A stretch of 39,078 nucleotides of DNA, taken from positions 30,572 through 69,649 of the forward strand of contig NZ_LODL01000021.1 of assembly GCF_001551835.1 (NCBI RefSeq), in the 5' to 3' direction. Positions within the stretch are counted from its first letter, which is position 1. The number at the start of each line of letters is the position of its first letter. A program made the position numbers and the translations under genes. Source of the stretch: Dechloromonas denitrificans (GTDB taxonomy: Bacteria; Pseudomonadota; Gammaproteobacteria; Burkholderiales; Rhodocyclaceae). The notes beneath the pieces are model-generated. The model ran no database searches. It saw only the letters and a list, made by a program, of their open reading frames with translations, and had not been told where the DNA came from. This document shows positions 31,176 to 39,078 of the stretch, piece after piece.

Positions 31176-32129
31176 TCAGTTTCCCCTGAAGGTTTGCCGC
31201 CAGGCTTGCGGCGAGACACCGAAGGCCTGGCGGAAATGATGGCGCAGCGAAACCGGCGAACCAAAGCCGGCGAGCAGCGCGACCTGTTCGACCGGCTGTT
31301 CGCTGCTTTCGAGCAGGCGCTGGCAAAGGGCCAGGCGCTCGCCGAGCAGCCAATGGCCGACCGTACTGCCGGTCAACGCCCGGAAGTGGCGCGTAAAGCT
31401 GCGCCGGCTCATCAGCGAGCGGGCGGCCAAGCTGTCCAGCGTATGCGGCAGTTGCAGATTGGCCCGGACCCAGTCGATCAGGCCGGCCAGTCGTGAATCG
31501 TGCGCCGTCGCCGGCAAGGGTTGTTCGATGAACTGGGCCTGCCCGCCCTGCCGGTGCGGCGGCACGACCAGCCGGCGAGCAACGCGGTTGGCGCTTTCGG
31601 CGCCGAGACGCTGGCGCAGCATGTGCAGGCAACAGTCGATGCCGGCGGCGGTCCCGGCCGAAGTGAGGATATTGCCGTCATCGACATAAAGCACGCCGGG
31701 ATCGAGGTCGACCGCCGGATAGCGTTGTGAAAAGTCACGGGCATAGGCCCAGTGCGTCGTCGCCCGCCGCCCGGCCAGCAGGCCGGCCTCGGCCAGCACA
31801 TAGGCGCCGAGGCAGAGGCCGACGAGGCGGGCGCCGCGTCGCTCGGCCGCGCTCAACGCGTCGAGCAGGGCGGGCGGTGGCCGTTCGGCCGGGTCGCGCC
31901 AACTGGGCACGATGATGGTATCGGCCTCGGCCAATGCCTCCAGGCCATGCTCGATGACCAGGCTGAAGCCGGCCGTCGTCCGTAGCGGCCCGCTCTCTGC
32001 CGCGCAGACCCGCAGCTGATAAGCCTCACCCCCTCCCGGCTCGGCATCGCCGAAGACGACGCAGGGCACGGCCAGATGAAACGGGCTGATGCGGTCGAAG
32101 GCGACCACGGCGATCAGATGTTGTGACAT
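31176..32129 (-). CDS. GlxA/FtrA-type transcriptional regulator (DJ-1/PfpI domain plus AraC helix-turn-helix)
   Basis: 317 residues from the ATG at 32129; an ATG at 32186 (19 codons earlier) is also possible, and neither has a strong ribosome-binding site. The N-terminal DJ-1/PfpI-like domain covers about 1-165 (HLIAVVAFDRISPFHLAVPCVVFGD at the start; GLCLGAYVLAEAGLLAGRRATTHW with the nucleophile-elbow Cys near 106). The AraC-type DNA-binding domain covers about 215-310 (TLDSLAARSLMSRRSFTRHFRALTGSTVGHWLLGERLALCQRLLES and VALLAGFGSPVSLRHHFRQAFGVSPQAWR). FtrA and GlxA proteins activate or repress adjacent genes. It is divergent from an isochorismatase-type gene across 125 bases with a dyad, so it probably controls that gene. 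Confidence 0.9.
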   Translation of the reverse strand: MSQHLIAVVAFDRISPFHLAVPCVVFGDAEPGGGEAYQLRVCAAESGPLRTTAGFSLVIEHGLEALAEADTIIVPSWRDPAERPPPALLDALSAAERRGARLVGLCLGAYVLAEAGLLAGRRATTHWAYARDFSQRYPAVDLDPGVLYVDDGNILTSAGTAAGIDCCLHMLRQRLGAESANRVARRLVVPPHRQGGQAQFIEQPLPATAHDSRLAGLIDWVRANLQLPHTLDSLAARSLMSRRSFTRHFRALTGSTVGHWLLGERLALCQRLLESSEQPVEQVALLAGFGSPVSLRHHFRQAFGVSPQAWRQTFRGN

Positions 32130-32201
32130 TTTTTCGGCACCGGAGAGCTTGCTTGCACTTGGCCCGATCTTAGCGGTTTTTGTCATTCGAGCCACTCACC
32201 A

Positions 32202-32224
32202 ATTATTAGGCCAAGGCCAATAAT
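32202..32224. promoter_or_regulatory. Dyad between the FtrA-type regulator and the isochorismatase gene
   Basis: ATTATT-A-GGCC (32202-32212), AA, then GGCC-AATAAT (32215-32224): an inverted repeat with a single unpaired base, 31 bases before the isochorismatase ATG. Likely operator; position suits the divergent regulator. Confidence 0.45.
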
Positions 32225-32254
32225 CGCTGCACATTCACTGAACGGAGATCAACC

Positions 32255-32773
32255 ATGTTGCCAGCCAGCCAACGCGCCCTGCTCGTCATCGACCTGCAGA
32301 ACGACTATTTTCCCGGTGGCAAATTCCCGCTGTGGAACAGCGAAGCGACGCTGAGCAAGGTCGAACGGGCGATCGGCAGGGCCCGTGCCGCCGGGATGCC
32401 GGTCATCCTCGTCCAGCACATCGCCGATCCCGGTGCCCCGTTTTTCGAGCCCGGCAGCAGCGGCGCCGAGTTTCACCCGGCCATTCGCGCCGCCGCCCCC
32501 GACGCCCCGATTGTCGTCAAGGCCTTTGCCGACAGTTTTCACCAGACGACGCTGCAAGAAACACTGGCCCGACTGGGCGTTGGCGAACTGCTGGTCTGCG
32601 GCATGATGACGCAGAACTGCGTCACCCATACGGCGATCTCGCCCGCTGCCGACGCCTACCAGGTCAGCCTGGTCGCCGACTGCTGCACGACGGTCAGCGA
32701 GATCCTGCACCTGATTGCGCTGAAGGCGGTTGCCACCCGGCTCAAGGTAGCACCGGCCGAGAGCCTGTTCTAG
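32255..32773 (+). CDS. Isochorismatase-family cysteine hydrolase
   Basis: 172 residues. The catalytic triad of the family is visible: Asp in LLVIDLQNDYFPGGKF (about 9-24, D13), Lys in VVKAFADSFHQT (about K90), and Cys in GMMTQNCVTHTA (about C121), with the cis-peptide region GMMTQN before it. Members hydrolyse amides or vinyl ethers: nicotinamide, isochorismate, N-carbamoylsarcosine or biuret-like substrates. The DLQNDY and MTQNCV forms are seen in general cysteine hydrolases and do not fix the substrate. CGGAGAT 6 bases before the ATG is a good ribosome-binding site. It is divergent from the FtrA-type regulator and separated by a dyad. Confidence 0.9.
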   Translation: MLPASQRALLVIDLQNDYFPGGKFPLWNSEATLSKVERAIGRARAAGMPVILVQHIADPGAPFFEPGSSGAEFHPAIRAAAPDAPIVVKAFADSFHQTTLQETLARLGVGELLVCGMMTQNCVTHTAISPAADAYQVSLVADCCTTVSEILHLIALKAVATRLKVAPAESLF

Positions 32774-32793
32774 TTGCTGCCGTGGGCTGGCCC

Positions 32794-32815
32794 GGGAGGC
32801 GTTAGAATGCCTCCC
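32794..32815. promoter_or_regulatory. Inverted repeat enclosing a -10-like TAGAAT before the DUF1415 gene
   Basis: GGGAGGC (32794-32800) and GCCTCCC (32809-32815) are perfect arms around an 8-base loop that contains TAGAAT (32803-32808). It lies about 36 bases before the DUF1415 start. It could be a promoter with an embedded operator, or a terminator-like hairpin for the upstream gene, though no T-run follows. Confidence 0.4.
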
Positions 32816-32850
32816 CGCTCAGCCCCCAATCGCCCCCGAGGCGCGCCGCC

Positions 32851-33423
32851 ATGACCCAGGTTCTCACCCCCTACTCCGATGCCGCCGCCAGCGACGACAT
32901 CCTGAACAACACCAAGGTCTGGCTCGAACGCGCCGTCATCGGCCTCAACCTGTGCCCGTTCGCGAAGAGCGTCTTCGTCAAAAAGCAGGTCCGCTACGCG
33001 TTGACCGCAGCGACGACGGCCGATCAACTACTCGCCGAACTGGAGCACGAGCTGACCCTGCTCGCCGAAACTGACCCGGCCGAACTGGACACCACGCTGC
33101 TCATCCATCCGCAGGCGATGACCGACTTTCTCGACTATCACTTCTTTCTCGGCGAAGTCGAGGCGCTGCTGCGCAACCTCGAGTTCGACGGCATCTTCCA
33201 GATCGCCAGCCTGCACCCGCAATACGAATTCGCCGGCAGCGAACCGGACGATATCGCCAATTTCACCAACCGCTCGCCCTACCCGACGCTGCACCTGCTG
33301 CGTGAAAGCAGCATCGACCGCGCCGTCGCCGCCTTTCCCGATGCGGCGGACATCTTCGAGCGCAATATCGAAACCATGGAAGGCCTGGGCCACGAAGGCT
33401 GGAAGAAACTCTGGCTGGTTTGA
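32851..33423 (+). CDS. DUF1415 domain protein
   Basis: 190 residues. It matches DUF1415 across its length: NNTKVWLERAVIGLNLCPFAKSVFVKKQVRYAL (about 20-52), LLIHPQAMTDFLDYHFFLGEVEALL (about 84-108), and IASLHPQYEFAGSEPDDIANFTNRSPYPTLHLLRESSIDRAV (about 118-159). The conserved GLNLCPFAK with a single Cys, and HPQYxFxG with FTNRSPYP, suggest an enzyme or ligand-binding site, but no function is established. No signal peptide or membrane segment, so cytoplasmic. It is convergent with the outer-membrane protein gene. It has no clear Shine-Dalgarno sequence. Confidence 0.88.
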   Translation: MTQVLTPYSDAAASDDILNNTKVWLERAVIGLNLCPFAKSVFVKKQVRYALTAATTADQLLAELEHELTLLAETDPAELDTTLLIHPQAMTDFLDYHFFLGEVEALLRNLEFDGIFQIASLHPQYEFAGSEPDDIANFTNRSPYPTLHLLRESSIDRAVAAFPDAADIFERNIETMEGLGHEGWKKLWLV

Positions 33424-33480
33424 GCGCGGCATTTTTGCCCGGCCGGGCCGGTCGACCGCAGGACTCGGCATCGCCGCCGC

Positions 33481-34122
33481 TCAGAAGGCCAGATTGAGCG
33501 AACCAACGACCACCTGGTCACTCGCCCCCGGATTGAAGCAGTACACACCGAGCGTCAGATGCTTGACGGTCACCTGGGCGAAGGGGCCGCGCTGAAAGTC
33601 GCGCTCGCCGCCATACACCCGGGTCCGCTGGCCGGCCAATCCGACACGCAGCCAGTCGACCGGACGCAGGCCGAGTTCGCTCCAGGCATAGGTATAGCTG
33701 TCGCTGTGCGCGGTTTTATCGCGTACGTATTCGGCCTCGACATAGAAATCAAACGCTCGCCAGGCGACAGCGGCTTCGAATCCGGGAATCACGGCCTGGG
33801 TCTCGCCCCAGGCACCACCGAGCAGTGGCGTCAGCTTCCAGGCCAGCGCCTCGCCGCCGGAAAAATTCCAGCCGACGAAGGCAGAGCGGGCACCGACCGA
33901 CTCGTAGTTGTAGCGGGCTTCCAGATGCAATGAACCGCGCTCGGCGATTGCGATGCCCGAGGTGTAATTGTCGCCGCCCCGCACCTGGGTCGGATAGGCG
34001 GTGATGGAAAAGGCCCAGGCCGGTTCGGCGGCGGTGGCTGGCGGCTCGGTGGCTATCTCATCGCCGGCCAGGGCCAGCGTGGCACGGGCAAGCACAGCCA
34101 GCCCGATAATCGATTTCAGCAT
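33481..34122 (-). CDS. Outer-membrane beta-barrel-like protein
   Basis: 213 residues. It has a signal peptide (MLKSIIGLAVLARATLALA, cleavage near 19) and a mature part of alternating hydrophobic and polar strands (GSLHLEARYNYESVGARSAFVGWNFSGG, FDFYVEAEYVRD, GLRPVDWLRVGLAGQRTRVYG, GPFAQVTVKHLTLGVYCFNPG), ending VVVGSLNLAF. A terminal Phe after alternating residues is the usual outer-membrane insertion signal. About 8 to 10 strands fit the length. GGGAGG 9 bases upstream supports the start. It follows the VIT-like gene by 5 bases, so the two are one transcription unit. No named family is recognised; a partner role for the VIT-like protein is possible. Confidence 0.75.
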   Translation of the reverse strand: MLKSIIGLAVLARATLALAGDEIATEPPATAAEPAWAFSITAYPTQVRGGDNYTSGIAIAERGSLHLEARYNYESVGARSAFVGWNFSGGEALAWKLTPLLGGAWGETQAVIPGFEAAVAWRAFDFYVEAEYVRDKTAHSDSYTYAWSELGLRPVDWLRVGLAGQRTRVYGGERDFQRGPFAQVTVKHLTLGVYCFNPGASDQVVVGSLNLAF

Positions 34123-34127
34123 CGGCG

Positions 34128-34796
34128 TCAGCCTCCCAGGGCGATGATGGCGACGACGAGCGCCGTGCCCAGGCCGGCCATCATCAAGCCGACCTTCCAG
34201 CTGCCGTAGCCGGCGAAACGGCCAAGCGCAAGACCGCCGAGAAAAAGCATCAACAGGGAAATGCCGCGCGACACCGGCAACGCCACCCCGATATCCTGGA
34301 TCAGCAGGAAAGGCAGGACAACCGGAAAAGTTGCGCCCACCACGATCAGGAAAATCGCCAGGGCGGCCAGCAGGTCGTCCCCGGTCAGCCTTGGCCGGAG
34401 CGGCGGCGATGGCAGCCCGGCGATTCGGCTGCGGATGGCCTCAAGCTCGGCCGGCGCGACCAGCCCGGCCACGGCCTGCGACAGAGAATCCTTGACCAGC
34501 CGGCGACCGCCTGCGGCGTCGGCCGCCTTGACCGAGCGCACCAGTGTCAGCTGGCGGCCACGGTCGGCCACGGTGCGCACCAGGTACATCACGGCATCGA
34601 CCAGGCCCCAGGCCAGGTTGCAACCCAAGGCGGTGACGAACATCTCGCGCACCTCGTCGCGCCCGGCACCGGCGACCGTCACGACGCCGATGAAGGTGAG
34701 CGCCATGAACAGTCCGAACAGCATTTCGGACACCCGGTCGACCACATTGAGCACTGGCTCACGGGATGCTTTCTCGATGGAATTTGTTTCGGTCAT
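34128..34796 (-). CDS. VIT1/CCC1-like membrane protein
   Basis: 222 residues from the ATG at 34796, with GGGGAT 4 bases upstream. A segment near 23-45 (VSEMLFGLFMALTFIGVVTVAGAG) and another at about 53-76 (MFVTALGCNLAWGLVDAVMYLVRT) resemble the first membrane helices of vacuolar iron transporter (VIT1/CCC1) proteins, where the NLAWGLVDAVMYL element is typical. A cytoplasmic stretch follows (about 77-145), then helices near 150-172, 180-200 and 204-222. VIT-type proteins move iron or manganese. The full VIT signature is only partly visible, so the family call is moderate. It heads an operon with the outer-membrane protein gene. Frame-open sequence extends 61 codons upstream but has less GC-biased codons. 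Confidence 0.6.
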   Translation of the reverse strand: MTETNSIEKASREPVLNVVDRVSEMLFGLFMALTFIGVVTVAGAGRDEVREMFVTALGCNLAWGLVDAVMYLVRTVADRGRQLTLVRSVKAADAAGGRRLVKDSLSQAVAGLVAPAELEAIRSRIAGLPSPPLRPRLTGDDLLAALAIFLIVVGATFPVVLPFLLIQDIGVALPVSRGISLLMLFLGGLALGRFAGYGSWKVGLMMAGLGTALVVAIIALGG

Positions 34797-35049
34797 GTCT
34801 ATCCCCAAAACATGCTGCATACAATCCGGCCTGCGCCACCTGTTCACAAAACATTGCCAATCATCATACGCCACAGCCTCGAGCGCCAGCAGCCAGCCGA
34901 ACTGGGTCAATAGAGCGAAAGTGCGAGCCAACTCGGGGTCATTAGCCAGGTATCGCTTATGTAGTGCATCCAGATTCACTGCCCATTTTTGCCTTGGCAG
35001 GCAGGTCGACCGCAGCGCTCAGGAATCGCAGGCAGGAGCCTGCCCGGAT
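34797..35049. other. 253-bp region between the VIT-like and hybrid kinase genes
   Basis: Contains an open extension of the VIT-like frame (GTG at 34979) whose codon use is less GC-biased than its neighbours. A short palindromic GGCAGG/CCTGCC element lies near 35028-35043 close to the kinase stop. No firm promoter or terminator was identified. Confidence 0.35.
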
Positions 35050-37632
35050 CTACTCGGCAGCCTTTTCAGCGCCGACCGTCCGGCTCAAGGTGAGCGACAG
35101 CCATTTGAGCAGGGTTGCATAGAGCGCATCAGGATCAACCGGCTTGGCAATGAAGTCGTTCATCCCCGCTTGCTGACAGGCAGCACGGTCATCATCGAAG
35201 GCATTGGCGGTCATTGCCAGCACCGGCTTTGTCTCCCAGCCCGGCAGACGGCGGATGATACGGCAGGCCTCCAGCCCCCCCATGTTCGGCATCTGCATGT
35301 CCATCAGGATCAGGTCGAAGTCGCCGGAGCGCGCCTTCTCGATTGCCACCAGGCCATCCTCGGCGGTCTCGACATGCATGCCCACGCCATGCAGCAATTC
35401 CAGCGCGACCTCGACGTTGATCTCGTTATCCTCGACCAGCAGCAGACGTGCGCCGGCATGCCGGCGCCGCAGCGCACGGTCGGCCCCCTCCTGCGAACGA
35501 TCCTCCCGGCACATGACGCCATGACCGCGCTGGAGCCAGGCGGTGAACCAGAACACGCTCCCCTGGCCGGGCTGGCTTTCCGCCCCCGCATCGCCGCCCA
35601 TCAGGAGAGCCAGGCGCTTGGTAATGGCCAGACCGAGGCCTGTCCCGCCAAACCGGCGAGTCGTGCTGGCGTCGGCCTGTGCAAAATCCTGGAACAATCT
35701 CGATAGCTTTTCGGCTGGAATACCGATTCCCGTATCCCGCACCTCGAAGCGCACCAGCAATTTGCCATCCCGTTCTTCGAGCAATTCCGCCCGGATGGTA
35801 ATAGTGCCGTCTTCCGTGAACTTGACCGCGTTGCCGGCAAAGTTGAGCAGCCCCTGGCGAACCCTGGTCAGGTCGCCGCGCAGCCACAAGGGGACATGGT
35901 CGCCATCGATCTCGATCTTCACGCCCTTGTCGCGCGCGGAATCGGCAATCAGCGACTGAACATGGTCAAGCACCTGCTCGAGTGCAAAATCCTTGTCTTC
36001 CAGCGTGAATTTTCCGGCCTCGATCTTCGACAGGTCGAGAATGTCATTGATGATGGAAAGCAAATGCTTGCCTGAGGCATCGATTTTGTCCAGACGCTCG
36101 GCTTGCTCGACCGTCGGTCGATCCTTGCGCAGCAGATGGGTCAGGCCGATGATGGCATTCATCGGCGTACGGATTTCATGCGACATGTTGGCGAGAAAGG
36201 CACTCTTGGCGAGGTTTGCATCCTCGGCACGTTTCTGCGCCTCGGCCAGTTGTGCCGTGCGCTCCACCACCTGCCGTTCAAGTCCGGTGTGGTAATCGGC
36301 AAGCTCGGCTTGCAGGCGTTTGCGCTCGGTGATGTCCTCGATCACCGAAATGAAGTAATCCGGCGAGCCGTCGCTCTTCCAGGTCAGCGCGACGGTGAGA
36401 TCGATCCAGACGAGCGAGCCATCCTTGCGCAAATAGCGCTTCTCCAGCGAGTAGGTCTCGATCTCGCGGTCCAGCATCATCTGCAACTGCCGGAGATCGG
36501 TGTTGAGGTCATCCGGATGGGTGATGTCCTGAAAGGTCTTGTTCAGCAGTTCGTCTTCGCCATAACCAACGATGGCACACAGCTTGTGATTGACCCGCAA
36601 CCAGCGACCATCGGGTGCCACCAGCGCGATCCCCACCGCTGCCTGCTCGAATGTGGCGGCAAAACGCCGCTCGCTTTCCAGTCTGGCACTCGTCGATGCA
36701 TCAAGCTGGTCGTGCGCCGCAATAATTTCAGCAACATCCAGTACGGGCATCGGTTGACCGGCCGGCGTACTCAGCGCCATGAGCTGTTGGCCCAGACGAC
36801 GGGCGAAAAAAGTTCCTCCCACAAGGCCAAGCAACACACTGAGGAGGATTCCGGCCAGCAGGAGCGCCCCCGTCTCGATCATCTGCGTGCGCCGCAGGTC
36901 GCGCGGAGTTTGAAGGACGACCGACCACGGTGCCTGTTCCAACTTGGCGGTGAATCGCCCTTCCGGAGCGGTATTTTCTTCAGGCTTGAATCCCGGGGGA
37001 GCGCGCCGGGCAATATCGGCACCGGTACCATCGACCAGGGCCAACGACCAACCCTCCGGCAGCGCGACACGATCAAGGCGCCGCCTGAATTGATCGATAT
37101 CGATCGTCGTCAGCATCAGATGAGTGGCCTTGCCATCACGCAGCACCGGTACCGCGATGGCGACCAGCAGGACATTGGCGACCGGCCCGACGACAATATC
37201 GCCGACTTGCGGGCGCCCTGTCTCCAGCGCCAGCGGCGCTGCTGTCTTACCCTTGGCGACAGGCAGCCTGGGCAGCGAGGCACCAAAAGGCCAACGGGTA
37301 TTGAAAAGCATCTGCCGATCGGTATCGGCAAAGATGACATGGCTCTCGAAACCTTCGAGATAACCCTGCGCCTCCCGATAAAGCTCCGACCAACGCTGGG
37401 GCTCATCGACCATACCGGACATGGCCAGTATCTGCAGTCCTCTGATCCGTGCCCGCAGATTCTGATCGATCGCCATTGCCACATTCTGCGCCCGATCTCT
37501 CGCCTCGCGCGCACGCTCCTTGTCCAGCGTCTGTATATGGTCGAAGGCCAGCCATGCTGCAAACAGCACCACGGGTGCCATGCTGAGCCAGATCAATCGA
37601 GCTAGAAAGACGGATAACGGGCGCTGTTTCAC
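35050..37632 (-). CDS. Hybrid sensor histidine kinase (cache-PAS-HisKA-HATPase-receiver)
   Basis: 860 residues. TM1 is at about 9-29 and TM2 at about 252-275, with a periplasmic cache-type sensor between (about 35-245). A PAS/PAC domain follows (about 325-440: [52 protein letters not shown], then [12 protein letters not shown]). HisKA has phospho-acceptor H485 in [16 protein letters not shown]. The ATPase domain (about 590-705) has the N-box [16 protein letters not shown] and [10 protein letters not shown] receiver domain (about 735-850) has D778 in [13 protein letters not shown] and FIAKPVD. The partner is probably an Hpt protein or a separate regulator not seen here. It stands alone, 193 bases from kdpE, and is not part of the kdp unit. 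Ligand unknown. Confidence 0.95.
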   Translation of the reverse strand: MKQRPLSVFLARLIWLSMAPVVLFAAWLAFDHIQTLDKERAREARDRAQNVAMAIDQNLRARIRGLQILAMSGMVDEPQRWSELYREAQGYLEGFESHVIFADTDRQMLFNTRWPFGASLPRLPVAKGKTAAPLALETGRPQVGDIVVGPVANVLLVAIAVPVLRDGKATHLMLTTIDIDQFRRRLDRVALPEGWSLALVDGTGADIARRAPPGFKPEENTAPEGRFTAKLEQAPWSVVLQTPRDLRRTQMIETGALLLAGILLSVLLGLVGGTFFARRLGQQLMALSTPAGQPMPVLDVAEIIAAHDQLDASTSARLESERRFAATFEQAAVGIALVAPDGRWLRVNHKLCAIVGYGEDELLNKTFQDITHPDDLNTDLRQLQMMLDREIETYSLEKRYLRKDGSLVWIDLTVALTWKSDGSPDYFISVIEDITERKRLQAELADYHTGLERQVVERTAQLAEAQKRAEDANLAKSAFLANMSHEIRTPMNAIIGLTHLLRKDRPTVEQAERLDKIDASGKHLLSIINDILDLSKIEAGKFTLEDKDFALEQVLDHVQSLIADSARDKGVKIEIDGDHVPLWLRGDLTRVRQGLLNFAGNAVKFTEDGTITIRAELLEERDGKLLVRFEVRDTGIGIPAEKLSRLFQDFAQADASTTRRFGGTGLGLAITKRLALLMGGDAGAESQPGQGSVFWFTAWLQRGHGVMCREDRSQEGADRALRRRHAGARLLLVEDNEINVEVALELLHGVGMHVETAEDGLVAIEKARSGDFDLILMDMQMPNMGGLEACRIIRRLPGWETKPVLAMTANAFDDDRAACQQAGMNDFIAKPVDPDALYATLLKWLSLTLSRTVGAEKAAE

Positions 37633-37825
37633 GGTTCGATTGATTTTATTTGCTTGTTTTGGACAAGGTCAGGTTTGAAACCAGGAATACAGGGTATCGC
37701 CGTGGCAACTTTGGTCAATACTACAAAAGCACACCCCGTTAACCAGCAGAGTATTCATATGGCAAATTGGTTCAACAAGACAGAAGCATAACCCGCATCT
37801 CGAAGCCCAGGCTGCCAACGCGGTG

Positions 37826-38518
37826 CTAACTCACAAAGCGGTAACCAACGCCTGATTCAGTAAGAATGAATTTGGGCCGCGTTGGATCATCCTCGATCTT
37901 TTTCCGGACATGCCCCATATAGACACGAACATAGTGGCTGTCCTCGATATGGGATGGCCCCCAGACGGCCTTCAAGAGCTGGCGATGGGTCAGGACCGAA
38001 TCCGGATTGGCGATCAGGTAGGCGAGTAGCCTGAATTCGATCGGAGTCAGGTGCACCGGTTGGCCATCCTTTTCGACAACACGCTTGCCGAGGTCGACGC
38101 GAACATTGCCGAACTCGAAGACAGCTGTTCCGCTGCCCCCCGAGCGGAAACGCCTTCTCAAATGCGCCCGGACACGAGCCAGCAATTCGGCCGCGCCAAA
38201 CGGCTTGATCAGGTAATCATCAGCCCCGGCATCCAGTGCGGCCACCTTGTCGGCTTCGGCCGTGCGGGCGGAAAGCACGATGATGGGAATTTCCGACCAG
38301 GTCCGCAGGTCACGGATCAGATCGATCCCGTCGCCGTCCGGCAAGCCGAGATCGAGCACCACCAGGTCCGGCTGCCGGGTACCGACCTCGATCAGGCCGC
38401 GCGCCACCGAATCCGCCTCGTAGACTTCCAGATGCTCAGCTTCCAGCGCCAGTTTGATGAAGCGGCGAATCTTGGCCTCATCCTCGACAACGATTACCGT
38501 CGGGGTGGCTGTAGTCAT
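37826..38518 (-). CDS. kdpE: Response regulator KdpE (OmpR/PhoB family)
   Basis: 230 residues. The receiver domain (about 7-120) has acidic residues in VVEDE, phospho-acceptor D56 in LVVLDLGLPDGDG, and K105 in YLIKPFG. The OmpR-type winged helix covers about 130-230 (VRVDLGKRVVEKDGQPVHLTPIEFRLLAYLIANPDSVLTHRQLLKAVWGPSHIEDSHYVRVYMGHVRKKIEDDPTRPKFILTESGVGYRF). VWGP, then HYVRVYMGHVRKKIE and LTESGVGYRF, is the KdpE form. KdpE activates kdpFABC, the high-affinity K+ uptake ATPase, under potassium limitation. It starts directly after the kdpD stop (TGA then ATG), so it is translationally coupled to its kinase. kdpFABC is expected beyond the right edge. Confidence 0.93.
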   Translation of the reverse strand: MTTATPTVIVVEDEAKIRRFIKLALEAEHLEVYEADSVARGLIEVGTRQPDLVVLDLGLPDGDGIDLIRDLRTWSEIPIIVLSARTAEADKVAALDAGADDYLIKPFGAAELLARVRAHLRRRFRSGGSGTAVFEFGNVRVDLGKRVVEKDGQPVHLTPIEFRLLAYLIANPDSVLTHRQLLKAVWGPSHIEDSHYVRVYMGHVRKKIEDDPTRPKFILTESGVGYRFVS

Positions 38519-39078
38519 TCAGTGAACCTCCTCGCCCTCGGCAATGTCCTCGGCATCGAGCAATGGCGGGTTGCCTTTGGGCAAGGTGAAGATGAAGCGC
38601 GCACCGCCTTGCGGCCGGTTCTCGGCATGAATTTCTCCGCCATGGGCTTCGACAATGGCCCGACAAATGGCCAGCCCGAGGCCAACCCCCCGGGTGGCGC
38701 CTTCCGGCTGGCCGCGTTCGAATTTCTTGAAAATCACTTCTTCTTTCCCTTCGGGCAAGCCGGGGCCGTTATCGTCGACCCAGACCTCGATCACCCGCTC
38801 CTGAACATTGGCGCCAATTTCGACAATGCTCCCGGCCGGCGTGTATTTGACGGTATTTTCCAGCAGGTTGTAGATCACCCGCTCCATCAGGACGGAGTCG
38901 ATATTGACCAGCGGCAGGTTGTCATCGAGCGAGACCTTGATCTGGTGCTCGGCAAAGGCCCGCTCCAGCACTTTCAGGGCACTGACGACCACCTCCTCCA
39001 GCGGTTGCCATTGCAGGTTCAACTCCACCCGGCCCGACTGAAGCCGCGCCATGTCGAGCAGGTTGTTAACCTGGCCGC
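38519..39078 (-). CDS. kdpD: Sensor histidine kinase KdpD, 3' end only
   Basis: Only the C-terminal 185 or so residues are present; the gene runs off the right edge, with the frame continuing through GQVNNLLDMARLQSGRVEL. The QVNNLLDMARLQSG stretch is the dimerisation/HisKA end typical of KdpD. The ATPase domain follows (MERVIYNLLENTVKYTPAG, WVDDNGPGLP, GVGLGLAICRAIVEAHGG, then ARFIFTLP), with N, G1 and G2 boxes intact. KdpD senses low K+ and turgor at the inner membrane and phosphorylates KdpE. The kinase His lies outside the window. The stop TGA is immediately followed by the kdpE ATG. Confidence 0.92.
   Translation of the reverse strand, partial: GQVNNLLDMARLQSGRVELNLQWQPLEEVVVSALKVLERAFAEHQIKVSLDDNLPLVNIDSVLMERVIYNLLENTVKYTPAGSIVEIGANVQERVIEVWVDDNGPGLPEGKEEVIFKKFERGQPEGATRGVGLGLAICRAIVEAHGGEIHAENRPQGGARFIFTLPKGNPPLLDAEDIAEGEEVH

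Noticed and set aside
33437..33448. 12-bp palindrome GCCCGGCCGGGC between convergent genes
   Set aside because: Built only of G and C, no loop, no T-run; likely chance in this composition.
36103..37605. 500-residue plus-strand open frame opposite the hybrid kinase
   Set aside because: Antisense to a complete kinase with all catalytic motifs; no domain in the translation.

Overview
The window looks like chromosome from a GC-rich betaproteobacterium. Rhodocyclales (Dechloromonas/Azonexus/Azoarcus-like) is my best guess. The reasons are the strong G/C preference at third codon positions, the phenylacetate regulators, the PEP-CTERM protein, many sensory proteins, and proteins of the kind usually seen there. 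This assignment is inference. No rRNA, tRNA, CRISPR array, insertion sequence or integrase was seen.

Region by region. (a) 1-3.9 kb: the end of one enoyl-CoA hydratase and a complete second one, then a BNR/WD40-like propeller protein coupled to a MoaD/ThiS-like protein ending in Gly-Gly, then an IclR regulator divergent from paaY. (b) 3.9-10.1 kb: an accessory block on the minus strand with a small exported protein, an exported HExxH peptidase, and a type VI secretion module made of vgrG, a putative papain-like effector and a membrane-anchored putative immunity protein. The vgrG tail, effector and immunity genes are clearly more AT-rich than the vgrG core. A short unknown gene is divergent from vgrG. 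(c) 10.2-11.1 kb: paaX, so the block in (b) lies between two phenylacetate genes. (d) 11.4-21.7 kb: a CNNM/CorC-type membrane protein, a DUF4124 protein, a small zinc-ribbon protein, a very large alpha-2-macroglobulin with a thioester motif, a cache-HAMP-GGDEF diguanylate cyclase and a VOC protein. (e) 21.7-25.7 kb: an Fsr-like exporter divergent from an AraC regulator around a near-perfect 24-bp palindrome, a GNAT acetyltransferase, an EamA transporter and a DUF302 protein. (f) 25.8-29.0 kb: a chemoreceptor with a perfect FNR/Anr-type box upstream, a small membrane protein and a single-domain response regulator. (g) 29.0-34.8 kb: a GST with a GlpE-like rhodanese, a PEP-CTERM protein, a GlxA/FtrA-type regulator divergent from an isochorismatase-family hydrolase, a DUF1415 protein, and an outer-membrane protein with a VIT-like membrane protein. 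(h) 35.0-39.1 kb: a hybrid sensor kinase, then kdpE and the 3' end of kdpD, which runs off the window.

The most interesting part is the VgrG-effector-immunity cassette at 5.75-7.14 kb. The GC drop starts inside vgrG, just before a transthyretin-like tail, which suggests that the docking tail, effector and immunity gene were exchanged as one unit onto a resident VgrG. The effector places His before Cys (GHTALRV, then GPNCTT), as in circularly permuted papain-like enzymes. The putative immunity protein ends in three 14-residue repeats. Other leads are cis-elements in divergent promoters: the FNR-type box upstream of the chemoreceptor, the palindrome between the exporter and its AraC neighbour, and dyads at paaY/iclR and at the isochorismatase gene.
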